Below are positions 35,217 through 43,519 of a stretch of DNA of 62,508 nt, piece after piece (position 1 is the stretch's first letter; each line of letters opens with the position of its first letter). The DNA comes from an uncultured Lachnospiraceae bacterium. GTDB taxonomy: Bacteria; Bacillota; Clostridia; Lachnospirales; Lachnospiraceae. The position numbers and the translations under genes were made by a program. The DNA lies in NCBI GenBank assembly GCA_902766735.1, contig CACXEU010000007.1, positions 1 through 62,508 of the forward strand, given 5' to 3'. The notes below the pieces were generated by a model that was not told where the DNA came from, made no database searches, and worked only from the letters and a program-made list of their open reading frames with translations.

Positions 35217-36986
35217 ATGAGAAAAATCACAAAGAATATTACCGCTATCGCCTTAGGAATTTCCATGATTGTAACCATGTCCGGGTGTGAGGCGTTTCGT
35301 AAAACAAATAATGGGAAGGCGAATCTTTCCTGGTATATGAAACTGACAGATGACAATGAAAAGCCTTTGACCATCGAAGGAGAAGGAACATTGGCAGCAG
35401 TGGCCTTAGAAGGAGGCTATAGTACGGAATTTGCAATTGTTCGTGGAAAACAGATTTTCCTGAACTTGAGTATGGTTCAAAAAGAAATTGATTCGAGATT
35501 TTATTACAATGAAGCATCGAAACTGGTAATGTTTACCAATGCTACCACAATTTATGAAACAAAGATTGACAGCAGTGAAATCAGTGGCGAAACGGTGGAT
35601 TATGTAACAAGCATTTTAGATGGTGAGACTTGTTACGTGAATATTGAATTCCTTAAGAAGTTTATTGATTTTAAATATAAATATGTGAAAGCAGAAGGAA
35701 AAACTCCGGCCAGAGTTAGCTTAAGTTATAAGCAGGGAGCGGCTACGGTTATGACAGTGGATGACGACATCGAAATGAGAACCGGAGGGAATTATCAGAA
35801 TCTGATTGTGGCAGAAATTCCGGAAGACAGTAAAGTTACGGTGATTGAGGAATCAAAGAACTGGAACTTGGTTCGAACAGAGGATGGATTGGTAGGTTAT
35901 TTACCGGTTTCTGAATTAAGCGATAAGAAGACCGAAAAAAGAACTTATCAAACAGATGAAAAGGAATACACTCATAAAACATTGGATGGTCAGGTCAGTC
36001 TTGTTTGGCACTTGGTAACAAATATGACGGCCAATGGCGGATTAGGTGATAAGTTAAAAGGGGTGAAAGGAGCCAATGTGGTTTCCCCAACATGGTTCTC
36101 CATTGCAGATGGGAAGGGAAATCTTAAGTCCATTGCCAGCACTCTTTATGTTGCTAAAGCGAAAAGTGAAGGCCTTCAGGTGTGGCCTTTGATTAGTGAC
36201 CTGGATGAGAAGGGAGCAAAGGCTTCCAAAAAAGTGTTGAAGTCTAATTCTGCTCGTAGAAATATGGTAGACTCATTGATGTACTTTGCAGACCAGCATC
36301 ATTTTGATGGAATCAATGTGGACTTTGAACGGGTTACGGAAGATATGGCTCAGGACTATCTGCAGTTCTTAAGAGAATTGTCTATTGAATGTCGTAATCG
36401 TGGCTTGGTTCTTTCCGTGGACAATTATGTTCCGACTGCCGGAACAGCATATTATGACCGGAAGCAGCAGGGATTGTTGGCGGATTATGTCGTTGTAATG
36501 AGTTATGATGAACATGCTACCAGTGAAGATGGTGCAGGCTCTGTTTCCTCATTGAATTATACAGAACAGTCCATTAAGGATACTGTTGCGGAAGTAGTAG
36601 ATGAAAGTCGTGTAATCAATGGAATACCGTTTTACACGACGGCATGGATTGAAACACCGGTGGATGTTTCCGATGGTTCCGGAACTTATGTAGCGGATTC
36701 CGTGAATGGAGATTATTACCTGACCAGTCAGGATATTTCCATGGATACCGCAAAGGAACTATATCAGAAAGCCGGAGCGACTCCGGTTTTTGATGAGAAT
36801 ACCGGACAGAATCAGGTGTCTTATCAGGATGGTAAAAAGTTTGTGATTATTTGGTTAGAAGATGAGACATCTGTAAAGAGTAGATTGGAATTAATGAAGA
36901 AATACTCCTTGGGTGGATCAGCATATTGGTGTCTGGGACAGGAATCCTCAGAAATCTGGAATGTGATTCAGGAGTATTTTAAGTAG
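35217..36986 (+). CDS. Lipoprotein with SH3 and GH18-like (YaaH-type) domains
   Basis: 589 residues. Lipobox MSGC with Cys24. Residues 55-155 resemble the copper amine oxidase N-terminal fold used as a wall-binding unit (FAIVRGKQIFLNLSMV, CYVNIEFLKKFIDF). An SH3-like module spans about 183-235 (IEMRTGGNYQNLIVAEI). The C-terminal GH18-type barrel has the family motif as DGINVDFE, Asp364 to Glu371, with Glu371 as acid, and ADYVVVMSYDEH later. Related YaaH-type enzymes act on cell-wall glycans. It is followed ten bases later by tadA. Confidence 0.87.
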   Translation: MRKITKNITAIALGISMIVTMSGCEAFRKTNNGKANLSWYMKLTDDNEKPLTIEGEGTLAAVALEGGYSTEFAIVRGKQIFLNLSMVQKEIDSRFYYNEASKLVMFTNATTIYETKIDSSEISGETVDYVTSILDGETCYVNIEFLKKFIDFKYKYVKAEGKTPARVSLSYKQGAATVMTVDDDIEMRTGGNYQNLIVAEIPEDSKVTVIEESKNWNLVRTEDGLVGYLPVSELSDKKTEKRTYQTDEKEYTHKTLDGQVSLVWHLVTNMTANGGLGDKLKGVKGANVVSPTWFSIADGKGNLKSIASTLYVAKAKSEGLQVWPLISDLDEKGAKASKKVLKSNSARRNMVDSLMYFADQHHFDGINVDFERVTEDMAQDYLQFLRELSIECRNRGLVLSVDNYVPTAGTAYYDRKQQGLLADYVVVMSYDEHATSEDGAGSVSSLNYTEQSIKDTVAEVVDESRVINGIPFYTTAWIETPVDVSDGSGTYVADSVNGDYYLTSQDISMDTAKELYQKAGATPVFDENTGQNQVSYQDGKKFVIIWLEDETSVKSRLELMKKYSLGGSAYWCLGQESSEIWNVIQEYFK

Positions 36987-36995
36987 GGAAGAACT

Positions 36996-37454
36996 ATGGA
37001 TGAAAAAGAAAAGTATATGAAAGAAGCCATTCGACAGGCAAAGAAGGCTGCTCAGATTGGTGAGGTTCCCATCGGATGTGTGATTGTTTATCAGGGAAAA
37101 ATCATCGGCCGTGGATATAATCGTCGAATGGTGGATAAGAATACATTATCCCATGCAGAGTTAAATGCCATTAAGAAGGCAAGCAAGAAACTGGATGATT
37201 GGAGACTGGATGACTGCGAATTATATGTTACAACGGAGCCTTGCCAGATGTGCTCCGGGGCAATTGTTCAGGCGAGAATTAAGAAAGTTTACATTGGTTG
37301 CATGAATCCCAAGGCTGGATGCGCCGGTTCCATTATGAATCTTTTACAGGTGGAACAATTCAATCATCAGGTGGAGATTGAAAAGGGAATTTTAGAAGAA
37401 GAATGTAGCAATTTGTTGAAGGATTTTTTTCGGAGCCTCCGGGTAAAATCTTGA
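36996..37454 (+). CDS. tadA: tRNA-specific adenosine deaminase
   Basis: 152 residues. It converts the wobble adenosine of tRNA-Arg(ACG) to inosine. Zinc-binding and catalytic HAE is at 53-55 (SHAELNAI), and PCQMC at 82-86. The start of the next feature, the SRP RNA promoter, overlaps its last codons. tadA beside the SRP RNA gene is a known Bacillus arrangement. Confidence 0.95.
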   Translation: MDEKEKYMKEAIRQAKKAAQIGEVPIGCVIVYQGKIIGRGYNRRMVDKNTLSHAELNAIKKASKKLDDWRLDDCELYVTTEPCQMCSGAIVQARIKKVYIGCMNPKAGCAGSIMNLLQVEQFNHQVEIEKGILEEECSNLLKDFFRSLRVKS

Positions 37455-37480
37455 CAAAGAAAAAGTGAATAAGGTATACT
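37451..37480 (+). promoter_or_regulatory. SRP RNA promoter
   Basis: Perfect TTGACA (37451-37456), 18-bp spacer, TATACT (37475-37480). The -35 box lies over the tadA stop codon. Confidence 0.85.
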
Positions 37481-37486
37481 ATATTT

Positions 37487-37750
37487 CCACGCAGCCGGGG
37501 AGGTAGCGGCGCCCTGTACCTGCAATCCGCTATAGCAGGGGTGATGGTCGGCCTAGGGTTTATTTTGTAGGGCTGCCCTTTATAAGTGATGTTGACGTCT
37601 GGGTCTTATGCATCAGAGACCTGCGAACCGTGTCAGGACAGGAATGTAGCAGCACTAAGCAGTGCTCTTCTGAGTGACATGAGGGTGCCTGGACCGAGTT
37701 AACTGTAGAGGTAACGCTTATGAGATATTCTCAAAGCAGACCGCGTGGTT
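37487..37750 (+). ncRNA. ffs: Large signal recognition particle RNA (Gram-positive type)
   Basis: About 264 nt. The ends pair (CCACGC 37487-37492 with GCGTGG 37743-37748). The 5' part looks like an Alu domain (GCAGCCGGGGAGG, GTACCTGC, GGTCGGCCTAGGG). The S-domain tip has GTCAGGACAGGAATGTAGCA followed by GCAC, the universal Ffh-binding sequence. It is the scaffold of SRP, which takes membrane and secreted proteins to the translocon. Confidence 0.95.
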
Positions 37751-37765
37751 TTAAATGGGAACAAT

Positions 37766-37788
37766 GACTGCATTTGCAGTCTTTTTTT
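37766..37788 (+). terminator. SRP RNA terminator
   Basis: GACTGCA-TT-TGCAGTC stem followed by seven T residues. Confidence 0.92.
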
Positions 37789-37828
37789 GTGTCAAAAATT
37801 CTTGCAAAATATGTACGAAGATAACACC

Positions 37829-37888
37829 TTGACAAAAACAATCTACAAATGTAGAATACAAATAGAAGCCAATTCTACGGATGTAGAA
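37829..37888 (+). promoter_or_regulatory. Promoter with two BlaI-type operators
   Basis: TTGACA (37829-37834), 17-bp spacer, TAGAAT (37852-37857). TCTACAAATGTAGA (37842-37855) overlaps the -10 box, and TTCTACGGATGTAGAA (37873-37888) lies just downstream. Both are palindromes with TAC(A)/TGTA cores, the signature of BlaI/MecI operators, so the BlaI-type protein encoded here most probably represses its own unit. Confidence 0.85.
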
Positions 37889-37905
37889 AAAGGAATGGAT
37901 GGAAT

Positions 37906-40332
37906 ATGAAAGAATTTACGATTGGTTTAATATTTAATAATGTGATCTTTGGAATTGCCTTTTTATTGGTTTTGGCAATGAGTCCTTTGCTGAAAAAATA
38001 TTCTAAACGATGGCGGTATATCGTATTCATTGCTATTGGCGTCAGCTTGATGATTCCTTTTACAATGTTGTCGAAGGCGGCAGTAAGTCAGATGCCTGAA
38101 ATAAAAAAAGAAAAAGTGGTTCAAGGAAAGAAACAGATCGTAATGGGGAAGGACTCCACCTGGAAGTATGTTCGGGAAAAGCAGGAGAAACAAAAGACGG
38201 AAAGGAGCCTCGAAGAGGAACAAGCACCGGAGCGACAGGAGGTTGACGCTAAAGAGCCTGGAAAAACAGAATCTTCTGGAAAGAAGATGAAAAATGAGAA
38301 AAAAGAATCCGGTGTAGTCCAGTGGTTGAAACAGTGGTATCAGGGGACGGACAAGGACGTTATTCTAAAAGGAATCTTTGGGGTGTGGATAATTGTGGCC
38401 GTGGTAAACATGATGTATTACCTGTTCCTGTACCAATATCATAAAAAAAGAATCCGTCGTTTTCGCACTCCGGTGTCGGATGAAGAATTAAGGGAATTGT
38501 TTTTAAAGGAAAAGGAAACGTTGAACATTGACAGGGAAATTGGTTTGTTCCAATGCCAGAGGATTAACACCCCGATGGCGGTAGGAGTGGTGCATACTTC
38601 TATTCTGATTCCTTACATGGAACATTACCAAGGAGTTCGTTATATTCTGATGCATGAACTGGTTCACCAGAAGAAACGCGATATGTGGGTGAAACTCTTT
38701 TACGTGATTGTGAAATGCGTTCATTGGTTTAATCCATTCGTCCATCTTATGGTGAAAATCGCGTACGATGATATTGAATTACTTTGCGATGATGAAGTGG
38801 TGAAAACACTGGAAAAGAAGGAACGAATCAAATACAATGAGTCCATTTTAAATGTGGTGAAAGAACAGTATCGTCATGAGGAAAAGGAAAAAATCGCATT
38901 TTCTTTTGGTATGATTCAGGGAGAAAATGACTTGAAGGTTCGAATGTTGAATATTATGAACATGAATCAAAAGCCAAAAGGTGTGAAGTGTGCGGTGATG
39001 CTGTGTGCCGTGATTTTGATCATTGGTTGTGGAACTGCATTTCACCAGAGCTATGTGAGTCAGGCGAAGGAAAACTTGCAAGGAATCCAATTACATTCCA
39101 AATCGGTTTATCGTGCCATGGCATCTATAGAGCGAAAGAAGCGGGAACAGTTTAAAACATGGATGGATTCACAACAATCGACAATTCAGGAAAAATATAA
39201 AGATTCTGATATGATGGAGCTTCTATTTTCGTCAATGTCTCAAACACTCTTGAGAAAAGTGGATTATTCCGAGCAGAAAGAAGTATTCTTTTGGAAAACT
39301 GTAATTTACTGGTCAGACTATGCTTTTTACAATGAAATTGATTATGAAGATGATGGACTTGTAGTTAAGAAATCAGAAGATTTTCCGGATTATTTTGAAG
39401 TGAAGGAAAAGGATATAGAAGTATTGTGCGACAGTATGTATGGACAGGAGTTATCGAGTGTCTTAATTCCGGAAAGTATCAAGGTTACTTATGATAAAGA
39501 GAGGAAAGTATATTATGTGATTCAAAATAAAGAAGAACTACTGACAGAAGGAAATATGGGCGGGATATATGACTATACTTGGGGTTATAATATCTTTACA
39601 AAAACCTGGTCGTTTCCGCTTAACGTAAATGAAGAATTTTATTATCGAATTAAATATGTTGAAGCTGATAATCCATACCATTGTCAAATAACCGGTGTTG
39701 AGAAAAAGGAATACGAAAAAAGTGATGAATTATCGTTACTGGAGCAGGAAGAAACAACTGCGAAAGCTGTAGATGTGATAAGAGATTCTGATAATGCTAA
39801 ATTGTTACCGGAGGAAAAAGTAAATATGATGATGGAAAATATATTAGAAAAAAATGAATTGAATCCGATTCTAAAGGCAGTTATTGATTGTGGCAGATTT
39901 GGTGATGAGTTCCTTGAAAATGAAGAAGAGGAAGCTTTGAATTTTGAGATTGCAGATATGTTTATTTGGAGCTCATATTCCAACAAGGATATTTTTGAAA
40001 TGGAAAATGAATTGTATTATGTAGATGATCAATTTTTAAATAGAGCAGCAGGAATTCTATTAGGGAAGGATATGACGCCAGAAACATTGCCAAAAGGAGA
40101 GTCGGTCAAATATGATGCTTCAAAAGGAAAATATTGTATCGCTATAGGGGAGCCCGGTCAGATAACTTACACCGCTGAAAATATAGAAGTAACGGAGAAT
40201 GGTGTGTTGATAGAGGGAAATGGAGAAGATTATATAAGCGGCGAAATTGTCAGAGAGTATACTCTATGGCTGAAATATAGCGAGGATACGACATATCATT
40301 TTACAGTTGATAAGATAAACATATATGATTAA
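37906..40332 (+). CDS. BlaR1/MecR1-type M56 metalloprotease sensor with unusual sensor domain
   Basis: 808 residues. N-terminal membrane helices (about 10-28, 36-56, 155-176), a long charged cytoplasmic-type insert (about 65-137), then the M56 zinc protease domain with MHELVHQKKRD (His250, Glu251, His254) and ELLCDDEVV, followed by a helix near 362-378. The remaining 430 residues, which should lie outside the cell, are not a penicillin-binding domain (no SxxK or KTG). Two similar stretches are visible, at about 485-600 and 690-808 (for example NEELYYVD/YYRIKYVEADNPYHC and YTLWLKYSEDTTYHF). It should sense an external signal and cut the BlaI-type repressor. No beta-lactamase gene is nearby. 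Confidence 0.85.
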   Translation: MKEFTIGLIFNNVIFGIAFLLVLAMSPLLKKYSKRWRYIVFIAIGVSLMIPFTMLSKAAVSQMPEIKKEKVVQGKKQIVMGKDSTWKYVREKQEKQKTERSLEEEQAPERQEVDAKEPGKTESSGKKMKNEKKESGVVQWLKQWYQGTDKDVILKGIFGVWIIVAVVNMMYYLFLYQYHKKRIRRFRTPVSDEELRELFLKEKETLNIDREIGLFQCQRINTPMAVGVVHTSILIPYMEHYQGVRYILMHELVHQKKRDMWVKLFYVIVKCVHWFNPFVHLMVKIAYDDIELLCDDEVVKTLEKKERIKYNESILNVVKEQYRHEEKEKIAFSFGMIQGENDLKVRMLNIMNMNQKPKGVKCAVMLCAVILIIGCGTAFHQSYVSQAKENLQGIQLHSKSVYRAMASIERKKREQFKTWMDSQQSTIQEKYKDSDMMELLFSSMSQTLLRKVDYSEQKEVFFWKTVIYWSDYAFYNEIDYEDDGLVVKKSEDFPDYFEVKEKDIEVLCDSMYGQELSSVLIPESIKVTYDKERKVYYVIQNKEELLTEGNMGGIYDYTWGYNIFTKTWSFPLNVNEEFYYRIKYVEADNPYHCQITGVEKKEYEKSDELSLLEQEETTAKAVDVIRDSDNAKLLPEEKVNMMMENILEKNELNPILKAVIDCGRFGDEFLENEEEEALNFEIADMFIWSSYSNKDIFEMENELYYVDDQFLNRAAGILLGKDMTPETLPKGESVKYDASKGKYCIAIGEPGQITYTAENIEVTENGVLIEGNGEDYISGEIVREYTLWLKYSEDTTYHFTVDKINIYD

Positions 40333-40350
40333 AGAGCTTAAGGAGGATTT

Positions 40351-40725
40351 ATGAAACGATTACCAGATGCAGAATTAGATGTCATGATGGCAATATGGAA
40401 AACAGGAGAAAAATGTACAAGAATGGAACTTGAGGAAAATCTTGATACCCAGAAGGAATGGTCCGCGACAACCATTTTATCCATGCTTTCCAGATTGGAG
40501 AAAAAAGGATTTCTTCAGGTGACAAAGGAAGGAAAGCAGAATGTATACGAACCATTAGTTTCTCAGGAGGAATATCTTCAGGCAGAGAGTAAAACGGTAT
40601 TAGAGAAGATGTATAATAATTCCATTACTAATTTCATGTCAGCGTTATATTCAGGAAAGAAACCCAGCAAAAAGCAGATTGATGAACTGCAGGAATTGCT
40701 GGATGGTTTTAAGGAAGAAAAATAA
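40351..40725 (+). CDS. BlaI/MecI-family repressor
   Basis: 124 residues. Winged helix KRLPDAELDVMMAIWKTGEK, EWSATTILSMLSRLEKKGFL, then KEGKQNVYEPLVS and a dimerisation helix (residues about 80-124). It starts 18 bp after the sensor gene; in classical bla systems the sensor is often listed first and the repressor second, as here. It most likely binds the two palindromes at 37842 and 37873 and is inactivated when the sensor protease is triggered. Confidence 0.92.
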   Translation: MKRLPDAELDVMMAIWKTGEKCTRMELEENLDTQKEWSATTILSMLSRLEKKGFLQVTKEGKQNVYEPLVSQEEYLQAESKTVLEKMYNNSITNFMSALYSGKKPSKKQIDELQELLDGFKEEK

Positions 40726-40770
40726 AACCGGTTTCTGTGGAAACAGAATGTGTGGCATTTGACCAATGAA

Positions 40771-40813
40771 GAGGCATTTTTCAGGAAAATTTCGTGAAAA
40801 GTTGCCTCTTTTT
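40771..40813 (+). terminator. Terminator after the blaI-type gene
   Basis: GAGGCA and TGCCTC arms extended by TTTTTCA/TGAAAAG, then TTTTTCTTCTTT. A TATAAT at 40841-40846 downstream is the likely -10 box for dnaX. Confidence 0.75.
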
Positions 40814-40917
40814 CTTCTTTATTTTAGAACGATTTTATTATATAATTAATTCCAAAGGTGTAAAGGGGGTAGTACGCCCAAAAATAAGCCGAGGATATTC
40901 CGAAGAAAGGAGAAGTT

Positions 40918-42483
40918 ATGTCTTATACAGCATTGTACAGAAAGTTCAGACCAACCACATTCGAAGATGTAAAGGGACAGGACCACATTGTACAAACATT
41001 ACAAAACCAAATAAAAGCAAATCGTATAGGTCACGCTTATCTTTTCTGTGGAACGAGAGGTACCGGTAAAACCAGCGTGGCCAAGATTTTTGCCCGTGCG
41101 GTGAACTGTGAGAATCCGGTTAACGGGAGCCCTTGTAATGAATGTCCGACTTGCCAGGCAATTAACAATGGCAGCGCCATGAATGTCATGGAAATTGATG
41201 CTGCGTCAAATAATGGCGTGGATAATATCAGACAGATTCGTGATGAAATTCAGTATTCTCCATCCAGTGGAAAATTCACCGTTTATATCATCGATGAAGT
41301 GCATATGCTTTCCATTGGAGCGTTTAACGCGTTGTTAAAAACATTGGAGGAACCACCTTCTTATGCCATGTTTATTTTGGCGACAACGGAACCTCATAAG
41401 ATTCCGATTACCATTTTGTCCAGATGTCAACGGTATGATTTTAAGAGAATTACCATTGATACCATTGCAGCAAGATTGTCCGAACTGATGGAAAAGGAAA
41501 ACATTGATGTGGAAGAAAAAGCTATCCGTTATGTGGCAAAAGCAGCGGACGGTTCTATGCGTGATGCCTTAAGTTTGTTGGATCAGTGCATTGCCTTTTA
41601 TTTAGGACAGAAGCTGACCTATGATAATGTTCTGGAAGTTTTAGGAGCGGTGGATCAGGAAGTGTTCAGTCGACTGACCAGAGCGGTGATTGAAGGGGAT
41701 ACCGTCCAGAGCATTCAGATTTTAGATGAAATGGTGATTCAGGGTAGAGAACTGGGACAGTTCGTCAATGATTTTATCTGGTACCTGAGAAACCTGATGC
41801 TGGTGAGAACATCCGATGGATCTGTGGAGGATATCATTGATGCATCTGCTGAACGATTGGAAGCCTTGAAAAATGAAGCGGCCATGGTAGAGACGGATAT
41901 TATTATGAGATACATTCGTGTTCTGTCAGAATTATCCGGTCAGATGAAGTATTCATCCCAGAAACGTGTGTTGGTGGAAATCGCATTGATTAAACTGAAT
42001 CAGCCGTCCATGGAACGGGATAATGGTTCGCTTAATAATAGAATTGCATTATTGGAAAAGAAAATTGAAAAAGGAGACTTTGTGGTTCAGACTGCGGGAA
42101 ATGCACCACAGCCGGTGCAACAGCCGAAACCGAAGAAGGTCTGGGATAAGGCTGTTCCGGAAGACATCCAGTATGTGGTGGATAACTGGGGAGCAGTACA
42201 AAGACATATTTCCCAGCCATATAAACAGTTTTTAAATGGAGCACGATTCAGTGTGAAAGGGGATGACACCCTGCTGATTGTCTTTGAAGGTTTTGCAGCT
42301 ACCGGATATGGAGCCTGCAATAAGCCGGAAGTCATTGAAATGCTGAACACTATTATTGGTGAGGAAATTCAAAAGCAGGTCAAAGTCGAAATGAAATTAT
42401 TGGAGACAAACCAAAACTTTAATGATTATTATCAGGAAGTAATCAGCCATATCAATATGGAAATAGAAGAGGAGGATTTTTAA
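40918..42483 (+). CDS. dnaX: DNA polymerase III gamma/tau subunit
   Basis: 521 residues. Clamp-loader ATPase: Walker A GTRGTGKT (45-52), four zinc-binding Cys in CENPVNGSPCNECPTC, and IIDEVHML. The C-terminal tau part is short (from about residue 365). There is no obvious slippery A-run for a programmed gamma frameshift. Its start follows AAAGGAG. The stop abuts ybaB with one base overlap region, and ybaB and recR follow, the order found in Bacillus. Confidence 0.96.
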   Translation: MSYTALYRKFRPTTFEDVKGQDHIVQTLQNQIKANRIGHAYLFCGTRGTGKTSVAKIFARAVNCENPVNGSPCNECPTCQAINNGSAMNVMEIDAASNNGVDNIRQIRDEIQYSPSSGKFTVYIIDEVHMLSIGAFNALLKTLEEPPSYAMFILATTEPHKIPITILSRCQRYDFKRITIDTIAARLSELMEKENIDVEEKAIRYVAKAADGSMRDALSLLDQCIAFYLGQKLTYDNVLEVLGAVDQEVFSRLTRAVIEGDTVQSIQILDEMVIQGRELGQFVNDFIWYLRNLMLVRTSDGSVEDIIDASAERLEALKNEAAMVETDIIMRYIRVLSELSGQMKYSSQKRVLVEIALIKLNQPSMERDNGSLNNRIALLEKKIEKGDFVVQTAGNAPQPVQQPKPKKVWDKAVPEDIQYVVDNWGAVQRHISQPYKQFLNGARFSVKGDDTLLIVFEGFAATGYGACNKPEVIEMLNTIIGEEIQKQVKVEMKLLETNQNFNDYYQEVISHINMEIEEEDF

Positions 42484-42828
42484 ATGGCAAAAAGAGGAGG
42501 ATTTCCGGGAGGAATGCCTGGAAACATGAATAATTTAATGAAGCAGGCACAGAAAATGCAGAAGCAGATGGAAGAGGCACAGGCAGAATTAGAACAGTCT
42601 GAGTATACTGCAACTTCCGGTGGTGGTGCTGTAGAAGTTACCATTTCAGGAACAAAGGAAATTACAAAGATTAAATTGGATGAAGAAGTTGTTGATCCGG
42701 ATGACATTGAAATGTTAGAAGATTTAATTATGGCAGCAGTCAATGAAGCTATTCGTAAAATGGATGAAATGTCTACACAGAAAATGTCAAAGATTACCGG
42801 TGGCTTAGGAAATATGGGATTATTCTAA
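42484..42828 (+). CDS. ybaB: Nucleoid-associated protein of the YbaB/EbfC family
   Basis: 114 residues. N-terminal Gly-rich tail (GGFPGGMPGNMNNLMKQAQ), then coiled helix and beta pair (EYTATSGGGAVEVTISGTKE, KLDEEVVDPDDIEMLEDLI) typical of the family, which binds and bends DNA. Directly behind dnaX. Confidence 0.95.
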   Translation: MAKRGGFPGGMPGNMNNLMKQAQKMQKQMEEAQAELEQSEYTATSGGGAVEVTISGTKEITKIKLDEEVVDPDDIEMLEDLIMAAVNEAIRKMDEMSTQKMSKITGGLGNMGLF

Positions 42829-42869
42829 ATCCTCTATGGATTTATCGATTGTAGAGAGAGGGAAACACT

Positions 42870-43466
42870 GTGGATTACTATAGTGGTTATATCACAAAAT
42901 TAATCGAGGAATTGTCCGGACTTCCGGGGATTGGAACCAGAACCGCTGCAAGGCTTGCTTTTCACATTCTGGATATGCCGGAAGAACAGGTGAAAGCCTT
43001 GGCGGATGCCATCGTGGAAGCAAAGGGCAATGTGAAATATTGTAAAGAGTGTTGTACATTGACAGACCAGGAGGTATGTCCGATTTGCAGCAGTAAGCAG
43101 AGAGACCACAAAACCATCATGGTGGTGGAAACTACCAAGGATATGGCTGCTTACGAAAAAGTAGGAGAATATCAGGGGGTATATCACGTTCTTCACGGAG
43201 CCATTAATCCAATGGCGGGCATCGGACAAAATGATATTAAGTTAAAGGAACTGTTTCAGCGGTTGAAGGATGATGTGGATGAAGTCATCATTGCAACGAA
43301 TTCCAGCGTGGAAGGAGAAGCGACCGCTATGTATATCAGTAAAGTAGTGAAACCTCTTGGAATCAAGGTGACCCGAATTGCCAGCGGAGTTCCCGTGGGA
43401 GGCGATTTGGAAAATATTGACAATGTTACATTACTGCGAGCTCTTCAGGGAAGAGTGATTGTTTAA
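42870..43466 (+). CDS. recR: Recombination protein RecR
   Basis: 198 residues from a GTG start, nine bases after GAGAGGG. Helix-hairpin-helix ([19 protein letters not shown]), four-Cys zinc finger ([16 protein letters not shown]), Toprim domain ([14 protein letters not shown], then [15 protein letters not shown]) and a Walker-like end ([20 protein letters not shown]). It works with RecO in loading RecA at gaps. Confidence 0.96.
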   Translation: MDYYSGYITKLIEELSGLPGIGTRTAARLAFHILDMPEEQVKALADAIVEAKGNVKYCKECCTLTDQEVCPICSSKQRDHKTIMVVETTKDMAAYEKVGEYQGVYHVLHGAINPMAGIGQNDIKLKELFQRLKDDVDEVIIATNSSVEGEATAMYISKVVKPLGIKVTRIASGVPVGGDLENIDNVTLLRALQGRVIV

Positions 43467-43519
43467 ATAGGGATTATACAAAAAAGAGTTGTTTAAAATA
43501 GAGTAAAAGAGGAAGTCAA

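Noticed and set aside
40918..42483. Programmed frameshift in dnaX giving a short gamma form
   Set aside because: No A-run of the A-AAA-AAG type with a following stem was seen in a suitable place; A-rich stretches near 42055-42075 are ordinary Lys codons.
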